From: Actinomycetes bacterium
GTDB taxonomy: Bacteria; Actinomycetota; Actinomycetes; Nanopelagicales; Nanopelagicaceae
Direction of reading: 5' to 3'
DNA: 38,884 bases
NCBI GenBank assembly: GCA_025355765.1
Contig: JANXZB010000091.1
Location: forward strand, 1 to 38,884
Below, in pieces: positions 16,039-25,501 of this stretch (within the stretch, counting starts at the first letter, position 1; each line of letters begins with the position of its first letter). A program made the position numbers and the translations under genes. The notes under the pieces are model-generated. The model made no database searches and was not told the origin of the DNA. It was given only the letters and a program-made list of their open reading frames with translations.

Positions 16039-17443
16039 GTTCTTCGGTGGCACGAGCCTCTCCCAGTGGACCATTCTCGAGACGAAGTTCGAGAAGAAAA
16101 TCAAGAGCTCTACCTACGGTGGCAGAAGGTTTGACGTTCAACAACGTCATAACCTGTGCTCCATCTAGATCCGGGCGGATCTTCGACAACTCTTCCTGCT
16201 GCATCAATTCATCTATTCGCTCTTCCAGGCTGTCGTACACCGCTGCAAGTGAATCGGCCTTCCGCTTATTTCGCGTCGTGCAATCTGCTCGAGTCAGAAC
16301 ATGCAAATGCACAAGTAAGTCGCCCGCATCACGGACGTATCTCCTAACCGCTGAGTCCGTCCATTCTCCTTGACCATATCCATGGAAGCGAAGGTGAAGA
16401 GCGATGAGTTTTTCAACTTCCTCAATCGTGTCACCATCAAACCTAAGTTTCTTCAAACGCTCCCGTGCCAGGCGAGCGCCGACGACTTCGTGGTGATGAA
16501 AGGAAACTCCACCGCCTGCAATAAGGCTTCGCGTCTTTGGTTTACCAATGTCGTGCAGAAGAGCTGCTAGACGAATAACCAAATTGGGGCCATTAAGACG
16601 ATCCTCTAGGGCAATTGCCTGTTCGAGCACTGTTAAGGAATGCTCATACACATCCTTGTGATGATGGTGTTCATCTATCTCAAGTTTTAGTCTTGGAATC
16701 TCGGGCAGAATTATGTCGGCCAAGCCAACTTCCACCAACATCGTGATTCCAGTTCGAGGATTCTCAGACATGAGAAGTTTCGTAAACTCATCGCGGACGC
16801 GTTCGGCAGATATTATGGAAATGCGCCCGGCCATTTCTCGCATTGCTTGGAGGACGTCATCGGCCACAGTGAAATTCAATTGGCTAGCAAATCTTGCAGC
16901 ACGCATCATCCGCAGCGGATCATCGGAAAAAGATTGTTCGGCACTGCTGGGGGTTCTAAGTAGGCGATCGCCAAGATCCTTTAGCCCACCGTGTGGGTCT
17001 ACGAAGATCGGCGCACCTTGGGTTAGTTCCAGGGCCATCGCATTGATCGTGAAATCGCGTCGAGATAAATCCCCTTCGAGCGAATCCCCGTATTCAACAT
17101 TTGGGTTGCGGCTATCTATCTCATAACTTTCGCTACGGTAGGTCGTCACCTCGACGGTTGTGTCCCCGCGCTTTCCGACCACAGTCCCAAAGGCAATCCC
17201 CGTGTCCCAAACATTCTCTGCCCATTTGCTAAGAATCTTCTTGGAGACCGCGGGCTTGGCATTGGTTGTGAAATCTAGATCGTTGCCCAATCGCCCCAAG
17301 ATCGCATCTCGCACCGAACCGCCCACGAGTGCCAAGTGGAATCCGGCGCCCTTGTAAGCATCGGCAAGGGAACTGGCTAGAGGGGCTCGGTCGATCAAGG
17401 ATCTGATGGCAAGTTCTCCCGCGGCGCCCAATGCTCTCTTCAT
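16010..17443 (-). CDS. cca: CCA tRNA nucleotidyltransferase (PcnB/Cca family)
   Basis: Adds or repairs the 3' CCA of tRNAs. The 477-residue protein has the nucleotidyltransferase core LVGGSVRDAILGR with the metal-binding pair in NDLDFTT, the DPLRMMRAARFASQL motif, and a C-terminal HD domain (HHHHKDVYEH and LLHDIGKP). Mycobacterial Rv3907c (annotated pcnA) sits in the same place relative to the NUDIX gene, also divergent. At least the complete tRNA-Ile in this window lacks an encoded CCA, so the enzyme is needed. The last 29 bases overlap the convergent MFS gene. Confidence 0.93.
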   Translation of the reverse strand: MKRALGAAGELAIRSLIDRAPLASSLADAYKGAGFHLALVGGSVRDAILGRLGNDLDFTTNAKPAVSKKILSKWAENVWDTGIAFGTVVGKRGDTTVEVTTYRSESYEIDSRNPNVEYGDSLEGDLSRRDFTINAMALELTQGAPIFVDPHGGLKDLGDRLLRTPSSAEQSFSDDPLRMMRAARFASQLNFTVADDVLQAMREMAGRISIISAERVRDEFTKLLMSENPRTGITMLVEVGLADIILPEIPRLKLEIDEHHHHKDVYEHSLTVLEQAIALEDRLNGPNLVIRLAALLHDIGKPKTRSLIAGGGVSFHHHEVVGARLARERLKKLRFDGDTIEEVEKLIALHLRFHGYGQGEWTDSAVRRYVRDAGDLLVHLHVLTRADCTTRNKRKADSLAAVYDSLEERIDELMQQEELSKIRPDLDGAQVMTLLNVKPSATVGRALDFLLELRLENGPLGEARATEELMKWWADQP

Positions 17444-17476
17444 AATGGGATAAGGCTAGGGCAGTACGCTTGCTCC

Positions 17477-18073
17477 ATGACCCCTGCACCTGGTGCGGGC
17501 AGCGAAAGTACGAAAAAGAGGAGGCGGCGCAAACGCTCCGCCAATCGCGCCCCCCAATCTCAAGATTTGAAGACTGAAACACCCCCCTCGCGCAAGCCTG
17601 TCCAAAGCAAGCCCGTCGAGAGAAAGGACCGACCGGCATTTGCAAAACGAGTTGATGAGGTCAGTGCAGGGGGCCTGGTCATCGATTTCAGTGGCACTCA
17701 GGGTCTTCTCATTGGTCGAATCGACCAGAAGGACACAGCGAGGACGCGTCTGCTCTGGTCATTGCCCAAGGGACACATTGAAATAGGTGAAACTCCTGAA
17801 GAGGCCGCCTTGCGTGAGGTAATGGAAGAAACCGGAATCGAATCTCAGATCTCCCGTTCTCTTGGAATTATTGATTTCTGGTTTATGGCCGGTGGCAAGA
17901 GGATCCATAAAACGGTCCACCACTATCTCTTTCGCGAAGTCGGGGGCTTGCTCGCACCGCAAGTTACCGAAGTTGACGAAGTCGCCTGGTTCCCACTCCA
18001 TGAAATCATCGAAAGACTTGCCTACCCGGATGAGAAGAAGTTGATAGCTCGTAGTGGAGAACTAAAGCTATGA
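17477..18073 (+). CDS. NUDIX hydrolase, MutT4-like, with basic N-terminal tail
   Basis: Protein of 198 residues. The first ~55 residues are strongly basic and low-complexity (KKRRRRKR near 13-20), followed by a NUDIX domain starting at SAGGLVID. The NUDIX box runs from Gly99 to Ile121 with the REVMEETG core. It closely resembles mycobacterial MutT4 (Rv3908), which also has a basic tail and the same neighbours. Substrates of this group are nucleoside diphosphate derivatives, but the true substrate is not settled. Its TGA overlaps the ATG of the next gene (ATGA), so it leads the operon NUDIX-DUF6049-murJ. Confidence 0.9.
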   Translation: MTPAPGAGSESTKKRRRRKRSANRAPQSQDLKTETPPSRKPVQSKPVERKDRPAFAKRVDEVSAGGLVIDFSGTQGLLIGRIDQKDTARTRLLWSLPKGHIEIGETPEEAALREVMEETGIESQISRSLGIIDFWFMAGGKRIHKTVHHYLFREVGGLLAPQVTEVDEVAWFPLHEIIERLAYPDEKKLIARSGELKL

Positions 18074-19158
18074 GGGCGCCCATCCGCTCGGCAATTCTGG
18101 CTTTCTTTATCGCTTCTATTTCGCTTTTCGTATCTCCAATTGCCGCACAGGCCGCTGACTCGAAAATAATTTTATTGGATTCACCTCACACCGATCTTCT
18201 GGGCGTATCCCTCAACACCGAATTGAGTGCGTCCCTTCAACCCACTGGTCGTTTAGGTCAATTGATCTACACGCCAGTTTCCAAACCACGTACCTGGTTA
18301 ATTGACGCCGCCTTGATGGATGAAATCAACGCACTCGCAGTTAAAGATATTTCTGCACAAAACTGGCTGGCGCAACTAAAGATAGAAAGCGTGGACGACA
18401 CGGTCGTTGCCATTCCATACGGACATCCAGAACTTTCACTCATCAGACGACTGGCTCCAAGTGAACTGGCGTACTACTACGACTCAAGCCAGACAAAACT
18501 GGAGCTGGCCCTTGGTCGGGCAGTTCTGGTTGAACGAGGTGCCAGATGGACGACAACTGGAACCAAAATTGCCGCTGATGCGATTCATTCCTACACATCA
18601 AATCGTCACGCGATTGCCCTTCTCAGCACGGCGGTCCCACCGAAGCAATTGGATGAATTACGCTCAAAACTTGCCCTTCTGCTCTCATCTGGTTCCACCA
18701 CAAACCTTCAACTCTATTTGGCCCACAATGCGGACCTGGCCGTCGCTGCGGCAAACCACAAACTGAGAATCGTTCCTGGAAAGTATCGGTTGACCTCTGA
18801 ACATGAAAAGGTCCCAATTACCCTGGTCAATGACTTCGCCGAACCAGTCAAGATCACACTTCAACTCACCCCGCTCAACTCCCGAATTAGAGTGGGCCGA
18901 CCCGAGACGCTTTCACTTGCCGCCAATTCAAAAACTCAGCTCAGCGTCCCCTTCACGGTCGTTGCTCCGGGATCAACTGCGGTCCTCGCCGAATTTCGAA
19001 ATTCCGCCGGCAGACCTTTAGGCGATTCAGTAATTTTATCTTTGAGTCTCTCCGTTATTAGTCCAGCTGTTGCGTGGTTTACAACAGGTGCAGCCATACT
19101 CCTCTTCTTGGCAGCAACGACCCAGAGTGTGCGCCGAGTTCGGAGGTCTCGTAAATGA
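18070..19158 (+). CDS. DUF6049-like secreted/membrane-anchored protein, short form
   Basis: Protein of 362 residues with an N-terminal signal peptide ending near AAQA (about residue 27), an extracytoplasmic region, a beta-rich part near the C-terminus that looks immunoglobulin-like (KVPITLVNDFAEPVKITLQL), one transmembrane helix (SPAVAWFTTGAAILLFLAA) and a short Arg/Lys tail. Position between the MutT4-like gene and murJ matches the DUF6049 family (Rv3909 in mycobacteria), which is typically about twice as long. Function is unknown; context suggests cell-wall lipid II export or assembly. It overlaps both neighbours by ATGA, so translation is probably coupled. Confidence 0.7.
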   Translation: MRAPIRSAILAFFIASISLFVSPIAAQAADSKIILLDSPHTDLLGVSLNTELSASLQPTGRLGQLIYTPVSKPRTWLIDAALMDEINALAVKDISAQNWLAQLKIESVDDTVVAIPYGHPELSLIRRLAPSELAYYYDSSQTKLELALGRAVLVERGARWTTTGTKIAADAIHSYTSNRHAIALLSTAVPPKQLDELRSKLALLLSSGSTTNLQLYLAHNADLAVAAANHKLRIVPGKYRLTSEHEKVPITLVNDFAEPVKITLQLTPLNSRIRVGRPETLSLAANSKTQLSVPFTVVAPGSTAVLAEFRNSAGRPLGDSVILSLSLSVISPAVAWFTTGAAILLFLAATTQSVRRVRRSRK

Positions 19159-20819
19159 AACCCAATGAACTTCTTCATGCCTCCAGCATTATGGCGGTCG
19201 GAACAATCATCTCCCGCGTTACCGGTTTTATCCGAAATATTCTGGCTGCCGCAGTTCTAGGAACAGCACTGTTGGCAGACACATACAACGTCGCCAACAC
19301 GATGCCAAATATTCTCTACAACCTCTTAGTAGGCGGAGCACTTACTGCCATCTTCGTCCCTCAATTGATTCGCTCCTTCAGCGACTCCGACGGCGGACAT
19401 GCCTTTGCATCCAAATTGGTGACAACAATCAGTTCGGTGCTACTCGCGCTTGTAGTAATTGGGGTTATATTCGCACCTGTTCTCGTCCGCATCTATGCCC
19501 CAGAATTTGCCACTAAAGGTTTTGAAAATGAATACCACCTAGCAATTGCCTTCACCCGTTACTGCCTTCCACAGATATTTTTCCTTGGGTTGTTCACAAT
19601 GCTTGGGCAGGTCGCCAATGCGCGCGGTTCATTTGCGCCACTTATGTGGGCGCCAATCGTAAACAACCTCACCGTAATTGCCGTCTTCGTCATCGTTTTG
19701 ATAAACGCCCCTCACCTCTCAACACACAGCATCACCGCGGCGCAAACACGGTTCTTGGGGTGGGGCACAACCTTGGGGGTCGTCATACAGGCGCTCATTC
19801 TCATTCCCGTGGTGAAACGAACCGGGATGAGTTTGCGGCCCAAGTTTGGATTGCAGGGGCTTGGTAAATCCTTCTCACTTGCAGGTTGGACCCTTATATA
19901 TGTTCTTATCTCTCAACTCGGATATCTAGTAACCGTTAACGTCTCCACCAGTGCTGCGGTCCGAACTGCCAAGGAAGGCGTTAATACTGGAGTCGGTTTC
20001 ACGCCCTTTGTTAACGCATATTTGATCATGATGCTTCCATACTCGATCGTCACAATATCTATCGTGACCGCGTTGCTTCCTCACTTGTCAAAATTGGCGA
20101 TTGAAAAGAAGCGCGAAGAGGTTCGCGAACAATTGATCCGCGCAATAAAAATGGTCGGCGTACTAACGATTCCATCTGCTGTGGCATTCATGTTCTTTGG
20201 GCCACTGATCACTCGTGTCCTTTACGTCGGAATCAGCAAGGCCGACGCCATTTACGTTGGACAGGTGTTGGCAGCCCTCGGGCTCGGTCTGGTGGCCTTT
20301 AGCATCAACATCATTTTGATCCGTGGGTTTAATGCCTTCGAAGATACGAGAACCCAAGTTCCCTCAATCTTGCTCATCAATATCATCGCTGTCGGGTTGT
20401 CTTATCTCTCTTTGGTGCTACTCCCAAGCCAGTGGGTGACTGTTGGCCTTGGCGTTGCCTTCTCCATTAGTTACATACTTGGCCTGTTCTACACGTTGAT
20501 TCTCCTTGATCGGCACACGGGAAGAATCCGTATTCGAGATTTTCTTGGACAGCACGTCCGTGTCTTTGCTGCATCCGCCATTGCAATGTTGCCCTTATTC
20601 GCCGTATCTCAATACTTCGCCTGGGCCAATTCGGATTCGGGTGGTCTCATCAGATTTGCAGAACTCGTACTTATTATGGTGCTCGGTTTTATCGGGTATT
20701 TCTTCGTCGCCCACAAAATCGGTGTTTCAGAAATTGCGCTGTCGGGTGAACTCGCTAAAGCCCAGCTCGCCCGCGCTATTGGCTCTCGTCGAATACCACC
20801 ATCCGCGGGTGGGGAATAA
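19155..20819 (+). CDS. murJ: Lipid II flippase MurJ
   Basis: Polytopic MOP-superfamily protein of 554 residues, about fourteen hydrophobic helices, with typical MurJ segments: SRVTGFIRNILAAAVLG near residues 20-36, then ADTYNVANTMPNILYNLLVGGAL. It flips the peptidoglycan precursor lipid II across the cytoplasmic membrane. Unlike the long mycobacterial MurJ (MviN), there is no C-terminal pseudokinase region; the protein ends soon after the last helix. The ATG overlaps the DUF6049-like stop. Confidence 0.95.
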   Translation: MKPNELLHASSIMAVGTIISRVTGFIRNILAAAVLGTALLADTYNVANTMPNILYNLLVGGALTAIFVPQLIRSFSDSDGGHAFASKLVTTISSVLLALVVIGVIFAPVLVRIYAPEFATKGFENEYHLAIAFTRYCLPQIFFLGLFTMLGQVANARGSFAPLMWAPIVNNLTVIAVFVIVLINAPHLSTHSITAAQTRFLGWGTTLGVVIQALILIPVVKRTGMSLRPKFGLQGLGKSFSLAGWTLIYVLISQLGYLVTVNVSTSAAVRTAKEGVNTGVGFTPFVNAYLIMMLPYSIVTISIVTALLPHLSKLAIEKKREEVREQLIRAIKMVGVLTIPSAVAFMFFGPLITRVLYVGISKADAIYVGQVLAALGLGLVAFSINIILIRGFNAFEDTRTQVPSILLINIIAVGLSYLSLVLLPSQWVTVGLGVAFSISYILGLFYTLILLDRHTGRIRIRDFLGQHVRVFAASAIAMLPLFAVSQYFAWANSDSGGLIRFAELVLIMVLGFIGYFFVAHKIGVSEIALSGELAKAQLARAIGSRRIPPSAGGE

Positions 20820-20849
20820 ACCACTTTGGGTTTGGGTTATGGTGATGCC

Positions 20850-21794
20850 ATGATTTCCATAGAGAAAATCCACGATTTAGTGATTGTCGGTTCGGGACCG
20901 GCAGGCTACACAGCCGCCATCTACGCCGCACGCGCCCAGTTGTCACCTATTGTCTACGAAGGTTCGGTCACCGCTGGCGGGGCTCTCATGAACACCACTG
21001 AGGTTGAGAATTTCCCTGGCTTCACCGACGGGGTTATGGGACCAGATTTGATGGATTCGATGCGCAAGCAGGCAGAACGCTTTGGTGCCAATCTCATCAC
21101 CGATGACATCGTGGAAATGAATCTCGTCGGACCGATAAAGATTTTAAAGGATGGTTCAGGAAACACCCTCCAAGCTCGGGCCGTAATTCTCGCGATGGGC
21201 TCTGCCTTTCGCGAAATTGGTATCCCAAATGAGAAACGCCTCTCGGGCAAAGGTGTCTCCTGGTGCGCAACATGCGACGGATTCTTCTTCCGCGACCAAG
21301 TTATCGCTGTCGTGGGTGGAGGCGACTCGGCCATCGAAGAGGCAACATTCTTGACTCGGTTTGCCACGAAGGTCGTCCTCATTCATCGACGCGATAGTCT
21401 GCGCGCATCAAAAATTATGGCTGAGCGCGCATTCGCAAATCCAAAGATTGAATTTCTCTGGAACCACGAAGTTGTGGACGTGCTGGGCGAGATCAAAGTG
21501 CAGGGGCTCCAGTTGAAGAACACTCTGACTGGTGAACTCTCTACGCGCGAATTTTCCGGTCTCTTTGTAGCCATTGGGCATGATCCCCGCAGCGAACTTG
21601 TCCTTGGCCAAGTCGACGCGGATTCTGAGGGGTACGTAACTGTCGACGGGCGATCCACACGCACAAACCTGGAAGGGGTCTTTGCCTGCGGGGACCTGGT
21701 TGATCATACGTACCGTCAGGCGATCACTGCAGCGGGGACCGGCTGTCAAGCAGCACTAGATGCTGAGAGATTTTTATCGCACCACAAGGCCTAA
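20850..21794 (+). CDS. trxB: Thioredoxin reductase
   Basis: FAD/NADPH flavoprotein that keeps thioredoxin reduced. The 314-residue product has the FAD motif [14 protein letters not shown] near the N-terminus, the redox-active pair in CATC (Cys139, Cys142), the NADPH motif [10 protein letters not shown] and the C-terminal [19 protein letters not shown] segment. I chose ATG 20850, which places IVGSGPAGY at the normal distance; an in-frame TTG at 20826 would add eight unlikely residues. It is followed by trxA after 73 bases and preceded closely by murJ. The sigM and anti-sigma genes usual at this place are absent. Confidence 0.96.
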   Translation: MISIEKIHDLVIVGSGPAGYTAAIYAARAQLSPIVYEGSVTAGGALMNTTEVENFPGFTDGVMGPDLMDSMRKQAERFGANLITDDIVEMNLVGPIKILKDGSGNTLQARAVILAMGSAFREIGIPNEKRLSGKGVSWCATCDGFFFRDQVIAVVGGGDSAIEEATFLTRFATKVVLIHRRDSLRASKIMAERAFANPKIEFLWNHEVVDVLGEIKVQGLQLKNTLTGELSTREFSGLFVAIGHDPRSELVLGQVDADSEGYVTVDGRSTRTNLEGVFACGDLVDHTYRQAITAAGTGCQAALDAERFLSHHKA

Positions 21795-21867
21795 CGGCAA
21801 CAATCACGCAGTTACCGGATTTTCGACAGTATTGTTGGAAATTGGAAAACATGAGTAGGGGTAGAAA

Positions 21868-22191
21868 ATGAGCGCATCACAGCCAGTTACAGCATCGACT
21901 TTCGATGAAGTTGTATTGAAGAGCACCAAGCCGGTGTTGGTAGATTTTTGGGCCGAGTGGTGTGGGCCTTGCCGCGCGGTTGCCCCAATTCTCGAGGAAA
22001 TCGCCAAAGAACACGGCGACAAATTGACGATTGTGAAACTCAACACCGATGAAGAATCAGCAATCGCAATTAAATATGGCATTACATCGATCCCGACACT
22101 TAATGTCTTTGTTAATGGCCAGGTGGTTAAGACGATCATCGGAGCAAAGCCAAAACCAGCACTTTTGCGGGAACTTGAAGCCTTTATTTAG
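21868..22191 (+). CDS. trxA: Thioredoxin
   Basis: Small disulfide reductase of 107 residues with the thioredoxin fold and active site WCGPC (Cys32, Cys35), a cis-proline segment ITSIPTLNVF and the usual length. It is reduced by TrxB, encoded immediately upstream. The ATG at 21868 is preceded by a GGGG-type ribosome site. The gene is followed after six bases by cwlM, the same order as in mycobacteria. Confidence 0.96.
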   Translation: MSASQPVTASTFDEVVLKSTKPVLVDFWAEWCGPCRAVAPILEEIAKEHGDKLTIVKLNTDEESAIAIKYGITSIPTLNVFVNGQVVKTIIGAKPKPALLRELEAFI

Positions 22192-22197
22192 CATGTA

Positions 22198-23331
22198 ATG
22201 GAAGAACTCTCGGTCGGTAAAGGTGCAAGCGGGGATGTTGCGACCCACATTATTAACATCCTCAACCGACTAGGGCTTCTCGTTTCACATCCGAGTGTGA
22301 TCGATGAAGGTGTCGTCAACGCGATCCGGAGTTTCCAGCAGACTCGTGGTTTGAGTGTAAGTGGAAGTGTTAACTCTGTAACTTTGCGAGCGCTGGAAGA
22401 GGCCCAGTGGAAATTGGGTGATCGTTCTTTATACCTGCAACCCGCTCCACTTCTTCGCGGTGATGATGTCGCAACACTCCAATCTCGTCTTACCGAGATG
22501 GGATTTGATTGTGGCCGAGTGGATGGCGTTTTCGGCGGCAAGACAGAGAACGCGGTTCGGGAATTTCAGAAATCTGTTGGAGTAGTCGCAGATGGCAAGT
22601 GCGGGCCTGCCACGATTACTGCGCTTATTAGGCTCACTCGCACGGTCTCTGGTGGCACACCGTCGATTCTTCGTGAGAGCGCCAACCGTAAAGATCGCGG
22701 GCCCTCGCTAGCCAACAAGATCATCGTCTTAGATCCAAGTTGCGGTGGCAGTGACCACGGAATTAGCGTAAACGGAGTTGAGGAATCAGAAATTGTTTAT
22801 GACATTGCCCAGCGTCTTGAAGGCCGGTTGCTCGCATTAGGGGTAAGTGTTTTTCTCACCCGAGGAGCCAATAATTCGCCAGCGGAATCAGAACGTATTG
22901 CTTTCTCAAACGGTACCAACGCCGATTTAATACTTTCTTTCCACACCGATGAATACGTTAATGAAAAAGCGCACGGGGTAACCACTTACTACTACGGGGC
23001 GCAGGCACATGGAATTCACTCCGTAGTCGGTGAGCGATTTGCCTCCCTAGTCCAACGCGAAATTTGCGCCCGTACCGACCTGCTCAACTGCAGAACCCAC
23101 CCAAAGACCTGGGATCTTCTCCGCCTGACAAAATCACCGACAGTCCGAATAGATGTTGGATACCTAACCAACCCCGGCGATGCCGAACGGTTGGCCAGAC
23201 CCGACTTTCGAGACGTTATCGCCGAAGCAGTTGTCATCGCCATCCAAAGGCTCTACTTAGCATCCGAAGATGATGCGAAGACTGGAACGCTTCGTATTGC
23301 CGATCTACAGAAGGCGGGCCTTCGAAGGTAG
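22198..23331 (+). CDS. cwlM: CwlM-like peptidoglycan-amidase homologue, probable cytoplasmic regulator
   Basis: Protein of 377 residues without a signal peptide. It has two peptidoglycan-binding-1 repeats (about 10-70 and 85-147, the second with DGVFGGKTENAVREFQ) and an Amidase_3 domain (about 174-356). Expected zinc/catalytic residues are changed: Cys182 in PSCGG instead of the His of PGHGG, and Asp319 in RIDVGYLTN instead of the usual catalytic Glu; Glu196 and His249 remain. Mycobacterial CwlM is a PknB-phosphorylated activator of MurA rather than an amidase, and the same gene context (trxA upstream, parB region downstream) supports that role here. Enzyme activity is unlikely but not excluded. 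Confidence 0.88.
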   Translation: MEELSVGKGASGDVATHIINILNRLGLLVSHPSVIDEGVVNAIRSFQQTRGLSVSGSVNSVTLRALEEAQWKLGDRSLYLQPAPLLRGDDVATLQSRLTEMGFDCGRVDGVFGGKTENAVREFQKSVGVVADGKCGPATITALIRLTRTVSGGTPSILRESANRKDRGPSLANKIIVLDPSCGGSDHGISVNGVEESEIVYDIAQRLEGRLLALGVSVFLTRGANNSPAESERIAFSNGTNADLILSFHTDEYVNEKAHGVTTYYYGAQAHGIHSVVGERFASLVQREICARTDLLNCRTHPKTWDLLRLTKSPTVRIDVGYLTNPGDAERLARPDFRDVIAEAVVIAIQRLYLASEDDAKTGTLRIADLQKAGLRR

Positions 23332-23369
23332 GGCGTCATCAGAGCATCTAGGTGTGGGAGACTTCGCTA

Positions 23370-24638
23370 ATGCCTAACATCATTGCGCGCCATCAGACCG
23401 GAGAACCTCAAAATCTTGAGGAGCGCTTTGCCGCGCGCGCAGCCGGGATGCAGGCCAGCGAGATCCGCTCACTTTTTGCAGTTGCCTCACGCCCGGAGAT
23501 TGTCTCCTTGGCCGGAGGCATGCCTAACCTTTCTGCCCTGCCCATGGAGATGATGGCATCGGTTGTAAATCAACTGATTCTGACAAATGGCGCAGAGGCT
23601 CTTCAGTACGGAAGCGGACAAGGCCACCCCAAACTCCGTGAACAAATTTGTGAAGTTATGGCTCTTGAAGGAATCCGCGCCAATCCTGATGACGTCATCG
23701 TCACCACAGGTTCACAGCAAGCCTTGGATCTTATTTCTCGAATCTTCATCGATCCAGGCGATGTCGTTCTCGTGGAAGCGCCCTCCTATGTCGGGGCTCT
23801 TGGAACCTTCAAGCAATACGAAGCTCAGGTTGTCCATGTCGCCCTCGATGATCAAGGGCTTGTCCCGGATGCTTTGAGAGAAGCAATTGCTTCGGTCCGC
23901 GCTACCGGGCGAAAAATCAAGTTCTTGTATTTGATTCCGAACTACCAAAATCCAACAGGCGTTCTTCTTCCAGCAGATCGCCGGACCGAAATTTTAGATA
24001 TATGCCGTGAAGAAAGTATCTTCATTGTTGAAGACAATCCATATGGATTGTTGGGTTTTGACCGCCCATCTCCTAATGCCATGCGCGCTGAAGATAGCGA
24101 GAATGTTATTTATCTGGGTTCATTCTCAAAAACAATTGCGGCCGGACTTCGTGTTGGTTGGGCGTTGGTGCCACCATCGCTCAAAGAGAAATTAATAATC
24201 GCGAGTGAATCTTCCATCCTCTGTCCTTCCAACTTCACACAACTAACGATCTCAAATTATCTGGCAGACCAACCATGGAGAGATCAGATTGCATCGTTTG
24301 TGGAACTTTATAAAGTTAGACGCGATGCAATGTTGGAATCACTCGAACAGTATTTTCCTGCTTCAGCTACTTGGACCAAACCTGGCGGAGGATTTTATGT
24401 TTGGGTAAATCTTCCACCTGAAATCGATACAAAACTTATGGTTCCAAAAGCCATTGTTGCCAAGGTCGCCTACGTGCCTGGCACTGCCTTCTATGCTGAT
24501 GGCTTTGGTACCTGGGCAATGCGCCTGTCTTATTGCCATCCAACCCCAGAGCGAATTCGTGAGGGAGTTAAGGCACTTGGCGGTGTAGTTAAACAGGAAA
24601 TCGCCCGCCGAAGTAGCGGATTCGAAATTACAGAATAA
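23370..24638 (+). CDS. PLP-dependent aminotransferase, class I/II (LysN/MocR-type catalytic domain)
   Basis: Fold-type I PLP enzyme of 422 residues. It has the early SLAGGMPN segment, the YGSGQGHPKLREQI motif, the IPNYQNPTG segment that binds PLP and substrate, and the Schiff-base lysine in YLGSFSKTIAAGLRVGW. There is no N-terminal GntR DNA-binding domain, so it is an enzyme and not a MocR regulator. Relatives include 2-aminoadipate and valine-pyruvate type aminotransferases; the substrate is open. ATG 23370 has a GGGAG site nine bases upstream; a GTG at 23352 is less likely. It converges on parB with only two bases between the stops. Confidence 0.9.
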   Translation: MPNIIARHQTGEPQNLEERFAARAAGMQASEIRSLFAVASRPEIVSLAGGMPNLSALPMEMMASVVNQLILTNGAEALQYGSGQGHPKLREQICEVMALEGIRANPDDVIVTTGSQQALDLISRIFIDPGDVVLVEAPSYVGALGTFKQYEAQVVHVALDDQGLVPDALREAIASVRATGRKIKFLYLIPNYQNPTGVLLPADRRTEILDICREESIFIVEDNPYGLLGFDRPSPNAMRAEDSENVIYLGSFSKTIAAGLRVGWALVPPSLKEKLIIASESSILCPSNFTQLTISNYLADQPWRDQIASFVELYKVRRDAMLESLEQYFPASATWTKPGGGFYVWVNLPPEIDTKLMVPKAIVAKVAYVPGTAFYADGFGTWAMRLSYCHPTPERIREGVKALGGVVKQEIARRSSGFEITE

Positions 24639-24640
24639 CC

Positions 24641-25501
24641 CTATTTCTCAAGCATTCCCAACAACCGCTCTAGATCATCTGTTCCCGAGAATTCAATGAC
24701 GATCTTGCCTTTGGATTTTCCCGATTGAACCTGAACTCTAGTGTCGTAGTAATCAGAGAGCCGGTCAGCGATTTCTGTCATTTGCGGAGCATGATGCGTA
24801 GGGTTTTTACGCTTCGTCTTCGCGGTAGATAGGCCAGCTGCGACAATTTCTTCTGTAGATCTAACACTTAGACCTTCAGCAACAATGCGGTTTGCTAGAT
24901 GCTCGATGTCGGTCTCGTTGCTAAGTCCCAATAGTGCACGCGCATGTCCTGCGGACAAGACTCCTGCTGCTACTTTCCTTTGTACCGTTGCAGGCAAATT
25001 CAATAACCGTATAGTGTTTGAAATATGTGGACGAGATTTTCCAAGCTTTTGTGCTAATTCTTCATGCGTGCAATTGAAATCATTTAACAAATCTGTATAT
25101 GCAGCGGCTTCTTCCAATGCATTCAATTGACTTCGGTGAATGTTTTCAATCAGTGCGTCGCGAAGTAAATCGTTGTCATTCGTTTGGCGAATAATCACCG
25201 GGATGGAAGTAAGCCCTGCTGCTTTGGCCGCTCGATAGCGTCGCTCTCCCATTACTAATTCGTAACGGCCGTGTGAAGTTTCCCGAACCACTGGAGGTTG
25301 CAGCAATCCAACTTCTTTAATAGACGCTGTTAACTCGCGGAGTGCATCTTCGTCGAATACCGTACGGGGCTGCCGTGGATTCGGAGAAATTGAATCAATG
25401 GATACTTCGTTCTGTTGAGCAACTTCCCTACCCTCAAGGGTCAACGATGTAGGAATTAGCGCGTCGAGATTTGTCCCGAGGCCTCCACGTTTGACGCTCA
25501 T
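24641..25501 (-). CDS. parB: Chromosome-partitioning protein ParB
   Basis: CTP-dependent DNA clamp of 286 residues that loads at parS. It begins with the typical RGGLGTNLDALIP, has the CTP-binding box GERRYRA, the helix-turn-helix region (THEELAQKLGKSRPHISNTIRLLNLP in part), and a C-terminal dimerisation domain after a Lys-rich linker. Its ATG overlaps the parA stop (ATGA), so the two are co-translated. Two parS sites lie about 0.9 and 1.5 kb upstream within the same gene run. Confidence 0.97.
   Translation of the reverse strand: MSVKRGGLGTNLDALIPTSLTLEGREVAQQNEVSIDSISPNPRQPRTVFDEDALRELTASIKEVGLLQPPVVRETSHGRYELVMGERRYRAAKAAGLTSIPVIIRQTNDNDLLRDALIENIHRSQLNALEEAAAYTDLLNDFNCTHEELAQKLGKSRPHISNTIRLLNLPATVQRKVAAGVLSAGHARALLGLSNETDIEHLANRIVAEGLSVRSTEEIVAAGLSTAKTKRKNPTHHAPQMTEIADRLSDYYDTRVQVQSGKSKGKIVIEFSGTDDLERLLGMLEK

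Noticed and set aside
20826-20849. TTG start for trxB eight codons upstream
   Set aside because: Adds a Gly-rich stretch not typical of TrxB; ATG 20850 gives the normal N-terminus.
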